Under the pieces are notes generated by a model, which made no database searches, was not told where the DNA came from, and was given only the letters and a program-made list of their open reading frames with translations. DNA of 64,000 nt from 58-81 sp012729145 (GTDB taxonomy: Bacteria; Synergistota; Synergistia; Synergistales; Thermovirgaceae). The stretch lies in assembly GCA_040770625.1 (NCBI GenBank), contig JAXGIW010000002.1, positions 124,001 through 188,000 of the forward strand. Direction: 5' to 3'. How positions within the stretch are numbered: the first letter of the stretch is position 1; the number at the start of each line of letters is the position of its first letter. This document shows, piece after piece, positions 25,792 to 33,204 of the stretch. The translations under genes and the position numbers were made by a program.

Positions 25792-26279
25792 CGGTTCTCA
25801 CCTCCCGATCGGAAGGCCTCGATCTCCCGAAGCATGTAATCCCTGAAAGCCTCACTGTCTCCGGCCAGGTCCCAGACACCGGCAAGATTTTTCCAGCGGA
25901 ATATCCTGCCCCCTGATTCCTCTGCAAGAACAACAGAGGTGGAGAAGAGATCAAGCTCCAGAACATACCTCTCGTTCCCCTTCTCCTCCACGTTCACATC
26001 CCTTATGGAAAATAGCGAAAGATCTTCAGGGTCCGACTCGAAAAGTTCATATGTCATGCCCCTTATCCTTTCGCATACCGAACAGGGGGCATTCCCCTCG
26101 AAGAAGTAGATGACCAGTTCCAAGGGGCCCTCGGGATAGCCTGACCCCGATGCGGTAACTGTACCCCGGTCTCCTCTCCCTCCAGTAGCAATATCGCCGT
26201 AAATATCAAGGCCAGCATTTACAAGCCCGGCCAGGGCAAGCAAAAGGATCAGGTACCCTGCGGTCTTTTTATAGTTCAT
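25788..26279 (-). CDS. Exported thioredoxin-like protein (ArsF-like family)
   Basis: A 163-residue protein with an N-terminal signal/anchor (about 5-25) and a thioredoxin-like core starting at LELVIYFFEGN with the active-site pair Cys66-x2-Cys69 (APCSVC). It resembles the ArsF family, usually paired with ArsG as here. It probably passes electrons to or from the membrane partner on the outer side. The ATG at 26279 follows GGGAGGGG; the longer frame to 26522 runs through the copA start and is rejected. It is divergent from copA with overlapping promoters. Confidence 0.8.
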   Translation of the reverse strand: MNYKKTAGYLILLLALAGLVNAGLDIYGDIATGGRGDRGTVTASGSGYPEGPLELVIYFFEGNAPCSVCERIRGMTYELFESDPEDLSLFSIRDVNVEEKGNERYVLELDLFSTSVVLAEESGGRIFRWKNLAGVWDLAGDSEAFRDYMLREIEAFRSGGENR

Positions 26280-26315
26280 GACCCCTCCCGACCTTATTGG
26301 AGTGATGATGGGAAC

Positions 26316-26353
26316 TTGCAGTAAATATACCATAAAGGGTATACTTGTCTCAA
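26316..26353. promoter_or_regulatory. Face-to-face promoters with shared operator for copA and the ArsFG-like genes
   Basis: Plus strand (copA): TTGCAG at 26316-26321, 18-base spacer, TATACT at 26340-26345. Minus strand (ArsF-like): TTGAGA at 26353-26348, 18-base spacer, TATATT at 26329-26324. An inverted repeat TATACC-N6-GGTATA (26326-26343) covers both -10 regions. It resembles pseudo-palindromic sites of copper-sensing repressors such as CsoR, which is an inference. No regulator gene is adjacent. Confidence 0.65.
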
Positions 26354-26391
26354 GCTTTGAGGTCAATGCCGTCGACAGGAGGTCTCTCCAG

Positions 26392-28563
26392 ATGGTAAAG
26401 AACGGCAATAACGACAAGGAAAAGACAGCCCTCAGGATAACGGGAATGACCTGCGCGGCATGCTCAGGAGCGGTGGAGAGGTCCCTTCGGAAGGTCGAAG
26501 GGGTAGATTTCGCCGCGGTCAACCTCGCTACGGAGACAGCTCTGGTGGTCCATGGGAGAGATGTTTCCCTCGATGAACTGAAAAAAGCCGTCGAAAGAGT
26601 GGGCTACGGTGTCTCCGACGAACTGCCCGAGGAGGTGGACAGGATAAGGTACCTCCGTTCCAGGAGGGATCTCCTGCAAGCCCTTGTCGTTACAGTGCCT
26701 CTCATGGTCCTGATGCTGCTGCATATGACAGGGTCCCACCTCCCCTGGTTCCCCCTGGTGGAGCTGGCTGCAGCCGGTTTTGTGGTCTTCTACGTCGGAA
26801 GGGGGAGCATAAGGGGAGCCTGGATAGCCGTGACCCACTTCCACACCAACATGGATACACTGATATCTGTGGGTTCCGCATCTGCCTGGGTCACGACCCT
26901 TCTGCACGTGATGGGGGTCCCCATAGCCTCTTTCGGGAGCATCGGGGCGATGATAGTGGCCTTGCACATTTCGGGGAGATTTATCGAATCCTCACTCAGG
27001 GACAAGGCAGCCAAGGAGATCAAGAACCTTCTCAAGCTCCGGGCCGTCGAGGCCAGAGCGATGATTGACGGAGAGGAGATGCGTATCCCCATAGAGGCCG
27101 TTGCCGAAGGGATGACCGTAAGAGTGGGACCCGGCGACAGAGTGCCCGTCGACGGCGAGGTTCTCTCTGGACGTTCATCCGTTGACGAATCGATGATCAC
27201 CGGGGAACCTATTCCGGTGCTTAAGGAAAAGGGTGCATCCGTTACCGGGGGATCCTCAAACCTGACAGGCGAGATGATCATAACCGTTACAAGGACCGGA
27301 GAGGATACCTTCCTCTCAAGGATGGTATCCCTGGTCCAGGAGGCACAGGGTTCCAAGATTCCGATCCAGGCCGTGGCTGACGCCGTAACAAGGGTTTTCG
27401 TACCTGTCGTGACGGTCCTCGCGGTATCTGCGGGGACTTTTTGGTTCTTCCTGTTCGAAAGGCTCTATCCACTGCTGTTCCCGATCAGGACCTATTTCCC
27501 GTGGGTCCTTGAAACGGAGAGCGCTCTCTCCTTCGCGGTCTTCGTCTTTGTGGCGACCATGGTGATCGCCTGCCCCTGCGCCCTGGGACTGGCAACACCG
27601 ATGGCCCTGGTGGCGGGGACAGGGCTTGCCTCGAAGAGGGGGCTTTTGATAAGGAACGCTGAAGCGATACAGACCACCAAGGACATCGGTATCGTGCTCA
27701 TGGACAAGACAGGTACCCTGACGGAGGGGAACCCCTCGGTCGTATTTCACAACCTCTCCTCTTCAGACCTTGCTGCGGCCGCTGCCATAGAGAAGAGTTC
27801 GGGCCATCCGCTGGCGAAAGCAATAGCTGCCTCGGCCGGTGGAGACCTTCCGGTCGCCGAGGAGGTGGAGGAGACCGCCGGCAAGGGAGTCTCAGGAGTG
27901 GTTCTCGGTGCGAGATACGAAATCGGCAGACCGTCATCCTATGAACCCTATTTTGAATTTCTCGAAACAGGCAAGACGGTGGTCGAGGTGATCAGGGAAG
28001 GGTTTGCCGCAGGCTTCTTCGTCATAGAGGACAGGGTCAGGGAAGATTCCAGGTCCGCCGTGGAGGATATGAAGTCCCTTGGACTTCTCCCGGTAATGGT
28101 AACGGGGGACAACGAGGCTACAGCCAGGGCCGTGGCACTCCAGGTAGGCATTACTGAAGTCCATTCAGGGGTCAGGCCCGAGGACAAGCTTGATATAGTG
28201 AGGACCTACCAGGCAGGTGACAGGAAGGTGCTTATGATAGGCGACGGGATAAATGACGCCGCGGCCCTCAAGGGGGCCGATATAGGGATGGCCATAGGCT
28301 CCGGGACCGACCTCGCCATCGACAGTGCTGACGTAGTCGTGATGAGCGGGGGGGTATCGAGGGTCCTGGAGTGTGTCCGGATATCACGCCGGACCTTCAG
28401 GGTAATTACAAGGAACCTGTTCTGGGCTTTTCTGTACAATGTTGTTGCCGTACCGGTCGCAATGGCGGGTCTTCTCCACCCTGCAATTGCAGAAGCGGCC
28501 ATGGCTTTGAGCTCGATCTCGGTGGTGCTTAACTCGCTTACAATCAGGAAGGGGGATATCTGA
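26392..28563 (+). CDS. copA: Copper-translocating P1B-type ATPase
   Basis: Exports Cu(I) from the cytoplasm using ATP. The 723-residue protein has one N-terminal heavy-metal domain (GMTCAAC, Cys21/Cys24), eight expected membrane helices, the actuator TGEP (270-273), the transport motif CPC (394-396), the phosphorylation motif DKTGT (438-442), the SGHP motif (His472-Pro473) and GDGIND. C-terminal YN and MxxSS motifs support Cu(I) specificity. The ATG at 26392 follows AGGAGGT; the longer frame to 26278 crosses the promoter. copZ follows directly. Confidence 0.95.
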   Translation: MVKNGNNDKEKTALRITGMTCAACSGAVERSLRKVEGVDFAAVNLATETALVVHGRDVSLDELKKAVERVGYGVSDELPEEVDRIRYLRSRRDLLQALVVTVPLMVLMLLHMTGSHLPWFPLVELAAAGFVVFYVGRGSIRGAWIAVTHFHTNMDTLISVGSASAWVTTLLHVMGVPIASFGSIGAMIVALHISGRFIESSLRDKAAKEIKNLLKLRAVEARAMIDGEEMRIPIEAVAEGMTVRVGPGDRVPVDGEVLSGRSSVDESMITGEPIPVLKEKGASVTGGSSNLTGEMIITVTRTGEDTFLSRMVSLVQEAQGSKIPIQAVADAVTRVFVPVVTVLAVSAGTFWFFLFERLYPLLFPIRTYFPWVLETESALSFAVFVFVATMVIACPCALGLATPMALVAGTGLASKRGLLIRNAEAIQTTKDIGIVLMDKTGTLTEGNPSVVFHNLSSSDLAAAAAIEKSSGHPLAKAIAASAGGDLPVAEEVEETAGKGVSGVVLGARYEIGRPSSYEPYFEFLETGKTVVEVIREGFAAGFFVIEDRVREDSRSAVEDMKSLGLLPVMVTGDNEATARAVALQVGITEVHSGVRPEDKLDIVRTYQAGDRKVLMIGDGINDAAALKGADIGMAIGSGTDLAIDSADVVVMSGGVSRVLECVRISRRTFRVITRNLFWAFLYNVVAVPVAMAGLLHPAIAEAAMALSSISVVLNSLTIRKGDI

Positions 28564-28761
28564 ATGAGAAAGGTTCATTCCTACAGGGTGCCCGGCATGT
28601 CCTGCGGTCATTGCGTCAAGAGGATAACAGGGGTTCTGGAGTCGATGGGGGTGACTGACTTCGAGGTTTCTCTTGAGGAGAAGAGGATTCTCTCAGGAAC
28701 ACCCCTTGGCGAAGAGGTTATCCAGGCCCTTGAAGAGGCCGGATACCCCGTAACAAAGTAA
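28564..28761 (+). CDS. copZ: Copper chaperone, heavy-metal-associated domain
   Basis: A 65-residue single HMA domain with the Cu(I) site GMSCGHC near residues 11-17, followed by the expected fold ending in EEAGYPVTK. It begins immediately after the copA stop, so it probably delivers Cu(I) to that ATPase. The CGHC variant is common in CopZ-type chaperones. Confidence 0.92.
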   Translation: MRKVHSYRVPGMSCGHCVKRITGVLESMGVTDFEVSLEEKRILSGTPLGEEVIQALEEAGYPVTK

Positions 28762-28779
28762 CTCCGTTACACAGGATAA

Positions 28780-28791
28780 CTGACATGTCAG
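28780..28791. repeat. 12-base perfect palindrome between copZ and korA
   Basis: CTGACATGTCAG lies inside a larger potential hairpin in which AACTG pairs with CAGTT and ACAG with CTGT. No T-run follows, so it is not a typical terminator. It may be an operator or leader structure for korA. Confidence 0.35.
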
Positions 28792-28877
28792 GCCAGTTCT
28801 GTAATGTCCCAGGCCCATGGCCGTATGTTTGATGCGAGATAACACTTCGTTCCTTTTTAAAGTTGGGAGGAGATAGT

Positions 28878-30605
28878 ATGTTCCGTTTCCCGGCAGAAGG
28901 AAACAGCGACGTGTCGTTGGTTTTGTGCGGTGCGGCAGGACAGGGGGTCCAGACGGTGGAGGAGATCCTGGTCGATTCCCTGAGGAAGTCCGGTTTCAAC
29001 GTTTTCGCCAGCAGGGAGTATATGTCAAGGGTCAGGGGGGGGAGCAACTCAACCGAGATACGGGTCTCCTCCGAAAGGGTGAGAGCCTTTGTCGACAGGA
29101 TCGACATTCTGCTGCCCCTCAACGGGGGGATAAGGGCGAACATCAGGGGACGCATCTCCCAGGAGACCCTTATTCTCGGAGATGCCGAAGAGATCAGGGA
29201 CGAGCTCTCGGATTCCGGAGGGACATTCGTCCACGTCCCTCTGATGGAGAAGGGGCGAGAAGCAGGGGGGCCGGTCTTTACCGGCGTTGTGGCGGCAGGA
29301 CTTATTTCGGGACTGCTGGGTATACCTCCCGAGATCCCCGAAAGGTTGCTCAGGGAAAAATTCTCCTCCAAGTCCGAAGGGGTGGTCACCAGCAACCTTT
29401 CGGCCCTTGAAAAGGGGATGGGACTCTTCAGAGAGCTGGAAACCTCGGGGAGGGTCTCCGTCGAGGTTAGGGGGAGAGGGAAAGCTTCCGGGGAGATGAT
29501 GATCAACGGATCGGACGCCGTCTCTCTGGGGGCCCTCGCTGGAGGTTGCGATCTTATCTCGTCCTACCCGATGTCCCCGGCCACGGGAGTCCTTACCTTC
29601 ATGGCAAGGCACTCAAGGTCCCACGGTGTAGCTGTGGAGCAGGCAGAGGACGAGATAGCCGCCATAAACATAGCCCTGGGTGCGTCCTACGGTGGAGCCA
29701 GGGCCATGGTGAGCACCTCCGGGGGCGGCCTCTCCCTGATGTCAGAAGGGGTCAGCCTTGCGGGCATAACGGAGATCCCCTTGGTGCTCCATATCGGTCA
29801 GCGGCCGGGACCTGCCACGGGTATGGCGACCAGGACCGAACAGGGTGACCTGAACCTGGCGGTGTTTTGCGGCCACGGCGACATCCCCCGGGCGGTCTTC
29901 GCTCCTGGGAGCATGGAAAGGGCATTTCGCCTGACCTTCGAGGCCTTTAACCTGGCTGCTGAATTTCAGGTCCCCGTATTCATCCTTACCGACCAGTACC
30001 TGCTCAACTCCTTCTACAACGTTCCCCCCTTCGAAATCAAGGGTCTGAATGTTGAAAGGCACCTCGTTGAGTCCGGCGCCGACTACAGGAGGTACGAGGT
30101 CACTGAGAGCGGCATATCTCCCAGGAGTGTCCCCGGTCTGGGCAAGGGACTTGTCGGTACCGACAGCCATGAACACGATGAGGTGGGACATGTCCAGGAG
30201 GACTTCGTACTCCGTCCCCGAATGGTTGACAAGCGGCAGAGGAAGAGGGGGGGCATCCTGGAGAGGGTGTTCGAGCCTGTTATTTCGGGGCCTGAAAGCT
30301 ACAGGAACCTGGTGGTGACCTGGGGGTCCATGTATCACATAGTTGAGGAAGCCCTGCAGGAGGCCCGGTTGGATGAGACGGCCCACCTTCACTTCGACCA
30401 GGTGTTCCCGCTTCATCCTGGAACTGCCGGTCACCTCAAGAAGGCCGAAAGGGTCATAGCTGTCGAGGGCAACGCCACTGGGCAGTTCGCTGACCTGATC
30501 AGGAGGGAGACGGGGTTCCTCATCGAGGACCGTATTCTCTGGTACAGTGGGCTTCAGGTTCCCGTCGAAAAGGTTGCCGAAAAGCTCATTGAGATGCTTC
30601 GATAG
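28878..30605 (+). CDS. korA: 2-oxoacid:ferredoxin oxidoreductase, fused gamma-alpha subunit
   Basis: Oxidatively decarboxylates 2-oxoacids (2-oxoglutarate or branched-chain derivatives) to acyl-CoA with ferredoxin reduction. The 575-residue subunit has an N-terminal gamma domain (GAAGQGVQT to about residue 180) fused to the alpha/pyrimidine-binding domain (SSYPMSPATG, VEQAEDEIAA, STSGGGLSLMSEG, HIGQRPGPATG). Start ATG 28878 follows GGGAGGAG. korB is 11 bases downstream. No ferredoxin-domain subunit is adjacent. Substrate choice is not resolvable here. Confidence 0.92.
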   Translation: MFRFPAEGNSDVSLVLCGAAGQGVQTVEEILVDSLRKSGFNVFASREYMSRVRGGSNSTEIRVSSERVRAFVDRIDILLPLNGGIRANIRGRISQETLILGDAEEIRDELSDSGGTFVHVPLMEKGREAGGPVFTGVVAAGLISGLLGIPPEIPERLLREKFSSKSEGVVTSNLSALEKGMGLFRELETSGRVSVEVRGRGKASGEMMINGSDAVSLGALAGGCDLISSYPMSPATGVLTFMARHSRSHGVAVEQAEDEIAAINIALGASYGGARAMVSTSGGGLSLMSEGVSLAGITEIPLVLHIGQRPGPATGMATRTEQGDLNLAVFCGHGDIPRAVFAPGSMERAFRLTFEAFNLAAEFQVPVFILTDQYLLNSFYNVPPFEIKGLNVERHLVESGADYRRYEVTESGISPRSVPGLGKGLVGTDSHEHDEVGHVQEDFVLRPRMVDKRQRKRGGILERVFEPVISGPESYRNLVVTWGSMYHIVEEALQEARLDETAHLHFDQVFPLHPGTAGHLKKAERVIAVEGNATGQFADLIRRETGFLIEDRILWYSGLQVPVEKVAEKLIEMLR

Positions 30606-30616
30606 GGGGGAGAGAG

Positions 30617-31477
30617 ATGGATCACAGGATCTACGACCTGGAAGGAATTGACGTCCAGTGGTGCCCCGGATGCGGGGATTTCCAGATCATGGAAGCACTG
30701 AAAAAAGCCCTTGCCGGCCTTGATCTTCCCCCGGAGAGAGTGGTCCTCTTTTCCGGGATAGGGCAGGCGGCCAAGATGCCTCACTTCATGAAGGGGCACT
30801 TTTTCAACGGTCTTCATGGACGTTCGATCTCCAATGCCACGGGAATGAAGGTCGCCAACAGGGATATGACGGTTATCGCCATCGGCGGGGACGGGGATAT
30901 GTACGGTGAGGGCGGGAACCACTTTATCCACACTATAAGGAGAAACCCAGATATTACTAACCTGGTGCACAATAACATGGTCTACGGCCTTACAAAGGGG
31001 CAGGCCTCCCCGACAAGCCCCGTGGGTTTCAAGACCTCCATCCAGGTGGACGGGGTCTTCTCGGAACCCTTCAACCCTGTTGCAGTAGCTGTTTCGATGG
31101 GGGCATCCTTTGTTGCAAGGGCCTTCTCCGGGAACGTGGAGCAGACCACGGAGATCATCAAAAAGGCGATAATTCACAAGGGCTACTCACTGGTGGATAT
31201 ATTCCAGCCCTGTGTGTCCTTCAACAAGGTCAATACCTTCGCCTGGTTCAAAAAGAACACATTCGACCTGTCGGAAGATCATGACCCCTCGGACCTTAAG
31301 TCTGCCTTGGAGCGGGCCCTGGAGGGGCCGCCCTACCCCCTGGGGGTCATCTATCAGACCGAGGGAAGGCCCACTTTCGAGGATTCCATGGGCTGTTATC
31401 ACCGTGATGACACTCCACTCTGCAGGAGGGCCTACGGACCGGAGAGGGTGGAGGATCTTATAGCCTCCTTCCAGTAA
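30617..31477 (+). CDS. korB: 2-oxoacid:ferredoxin oxidoreductase, beta (TPP) subunit
   Basis: TPP-binding catalytic subunit, 286 residues. CPGCGD (Cys16, Cys19) provides two cluster ligands. GGDGDMYGEGGNHF begins at about 90, and HNNMVYGLTKGQASPTSP carries the rest of the TPP site. Cys199 in FQPCVSFN matches a usual cluster ligand. The usual SGIGC cysteine is replaced by SGIGQAAK, and the later MKGHFFNGLHGR segment also lacks a cysteine. It partners with korA upstream. Confidence 0.92.
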   Translation: MDHRIYDLEGIDVQWCPGCGDFQIMEALKKALAGLDLPPERVVLFSGIGQAAKMPHFMKGHFFNGLHGRSISNATGMKVANRDMTVIAIGGDGDMYGEGGNHFIHTIRRNPDITNLVHNNMVYGLTKGQASPTSPVGFKTSIQVDGVFSEPFNPVAVAVSMGASFVARAFSGNVEQTTEIIKKAIIHKGYSLVDIFQPCVSFNKVNTFAWFKKNTFDLSEDHDPSDLKSALERALEGPPYPLGVIYQTEGRPTFEDSMGCYHRDDTPLCRRAYGPERVEDLIASFQ

Positions 31478-31517
31478 AGGACCGGGTGGTAAAAATTCAG
31501 CAGAAAGGTGAACACCT

Positions 31518-31871
31518 ATGAGAAAAAAGACTTCGATGATAACGATCCTGACGGTACTTTTTCTTGTTGCTGCCTCATACGCCGCAGCTCACCCCCCGAC
31601 ATCGATAGAACTGGATTATTCCCGGGATGACGGAATACTGGGAATATGGATCGGCCATGTCGTCGGCAACACTTCCTCTCACTTCATTGAGGAGGTGGAG
31701 GTCAAGGTCGGGGGAAGGGAAGCGGCGGAGCTCAGGTACGCAAGCCAGGGCGACAGGAGCGGGGAAAGGATAGTAGTGACGATAGGCAGGTTCGCACCCG
31801 GGACCCGGATCGAGGTAAAGGCTGAGTGCAACCGCTCAGGTAACATGACAGGCGTTCTGGTCGTGGAGTGA
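31518..31871 (+). CDS. Exported small beta-rich protein, superoxide-reductase-like fold (tentative)
   Basis: A 117-residue protein with a cleavable signal peptide (about 1-24, ending ASYAAAHPP). The rest follows the pattern of desulfoferrodoxin/superoxide-reductase domains: IGHVVGNTSSHFIEEVEV resembles the HPM..HYI ligand segment and VKAECNRSG resembles the CNxHG segment. The His after Cys-Asn is missing here and the His spacing differs, so the iron site is probably incomplete or altered. It lies 40 bases after korB with its own AAAGGTG site. Function unknown. Confidence 0.6.
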   Translation: MRKKTSMITILTVLFLVAASYAAAHPPTSIELDYSRDDGILGIWIGHVVGNTSSHFIEEVEVKVGGREAAELRYASQGDRSGERIVVTIGRFAPGTRIEVKAECNRSGNMTGVLVVE

Positions 31872-31928
31872 GTGCCGAAGGACCTGTCGGCAATCAGCGA
31901 AAGAGAACGGCCGCCACTGGTTCATTTC

Positions 31929-32696
31929 TCATTTCCAGTCAAGGTAAAGGATGCGTTTCCAGGTGAAGTTCTGGATCACTTCTGTGGAGGGTTTCCCCCC
32001 CCTGGAGAGGGCCTCGTAGTCCTCCAGCAGCCTGGAGTAGGCCTCCCGGCGCTCGGTTATCTGCTCTGCGTCCCTGATGGTCGCCGTGATCCGGTAGAGC
32101 TGGCGGTAAACCTCGGGAACGGGCTGGAAGTTAGGTCCCTCAGGTGTAAGGGCGATAGTGTAGACGAAGGTCAGGGTCCTGTTCCCTCCGAACTGGGGGA
32201 GGTCATCATAGGCAGGCAGGTTAGGGGAGACGAAAAGGGCCGTTCCTCTTGGGGCGTAGATCTTCATCGGGATCGTGTCCCAGTAGGTCTGTCCCAGGGG
32301 ACTGATGATGACCCAGGCCCTCTGGATCTGGGTGGTGACACCGATCCAGAGGTATAACCCCCTGGATCGGTCGCCAGGCCTTGTAAAGGTGATGGTCCAG
32401 AGGAGATCCTTCCGGAAATCCCCATCGGCGTATGGTTCGGTGTAGGTCTCACCGGCGTAGGCAAAACCCTCAAGGGGGAGGATCTTCTGTATCCCTGCGG
32501 GGGATCTGAGAAGCGCCGAAGTAATTATCCCCTCGCTGGTCTCAAGGATGAGGCTTACAGGGTGACCAGGGACCGTAAGGACTTTCAGGTGCTGCGCCGA
32601 TGCCGGCACCGTGGCACCAAGAACGCAAAGCATCAGTATAATCAAGGCGGCCAGGTACCGGACAGGGACAAAGTATCCAGGCTTGCTCGGTCTCAA
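31929..32696 (-). CDS. Hypothetical exported protein
   Basis: About 255 residues: an N-terminal signal peptide (hydrophobic AALIILMLCVLGA, cleavage near ASAQ) and a mature domain rich in beta-type and aromatic residues, ending with a helix and IQNFTWKRILYLDWK. I recognise no family. TTG 32696 is preferred because GGGGAG lies seven to eight bases upstream; a GTG at 32705 sits almost on that site. It is last in a minus-strand set after folK (17-base gap to the longer start), with no evident link to folate. Confidence 0.7.
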   Translation of the reverse strand: MRPSKPGYFVPVRYLAALIILMLCVLGATVPASAQHLKVLTVPGHPVSLILETSEGIITSALLRSPAGIQKILPLEGFAYAGETYTEPYADGDFRKDLLWTITFTRPGDRSRGLYLWIGVTTQIQRAWVIISPLGQTYWDTIPMKIYAPRGTALFVSPNLPAYDDLPQFGGNRTLTFVYTIALTPEGPNFQPVPEVYRQLYRITATIRDAEQITERREAYSRLLEDYEALSRGGKPSTEVIQNFTWKRILYLDWK

Positions 32697-32721
32697 AGGC
32701 GTCACTCCCCAAAATGGTAGT

Positions 32722-33204
32722 TCAAAAGTCTGTTATCCTCAGAACCTCTTCGACAGAGACCTGTCCGAGCAGCTCCCTCACCCTCCTGTGCAGAAGGGGG
32801 TGGACCCAGTCGGGTGCTACCTGGTTCAGAGGGACCAGTACGAAGGACCTGTTATGCATCTCCGGGTGAGGCAGGACCAGGTCTTCTTCGTCCACGGCAA
32901 GACCATCCATGAAGAGGAGGTCAAGATCTATCTCCCTGGGACCCCACCTGAACCTTGAGACCCGACCAAGGCGGTTTTCGATGGATTGCAGCCTGGAGAG
33001 CAGTTCCCTGGGCGAGACAGAGGTATCCACCAGGAGGCACGCGTTCAGGAACCAGGGCTGTTCCTTCACCCCCCAGGGGGCTGTCTCGAAAATGTCGCTG
33101 GAAGCGACGATCTGGATGCCCATGCCTTTTAACAAAAGTGAAGCCTGCCGGATGGTGCCCAGCCTGTCACCAATATTGCTTCCAAGGGAGATACCTGCTA
33201 GCAT
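32722..33204 (-). CDS. folK: 2-amino-4-hydroxy-6-hydroxymethyldihydropteridine diphosphokinase
   Basis: Transfers pyrophosphate from ATP to the pterin alcohol in folate synthesis. 160 residues with SLGSNIGDR at the N terminus, FETAPWG, FLNAC and the catalytic segment RWGPREIDLDLL with HPEMHNRSFVL following. Its ATG overlaps the folP stop by one base, so translation is coupled and the product is handed straight to FolP. Confidence 0.95.
   Translation of the reverse strand: MLAGISLGSNIGDRLGTIRQASLLLKGMGIQIVASSDIFETAPWGVKEQPWFLNACLLVDTSVSPRELLSRLQSIENRLGRVSRFRWGPREIDLDLLFMDGLAVDEEDLVLPHPEMHNRSFVLVPLNQVAPDWVHPLLHRRVRELLGQVSVEEVLRITDF

Noticed and set aside
26280..26522. 81-codon upstream extension of the ArsF-like gene
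   Set aside because: It would cross the copA start and both promoters; a good ribosome site supports the ATG at 26279.
31872..32357. 161-codon plus-strand frame after the exported 117-residue gene
   Set aside because: It is antisense to the unknown exported gene at 31929-32696, whose frame has a signal peptide and ribosome site.
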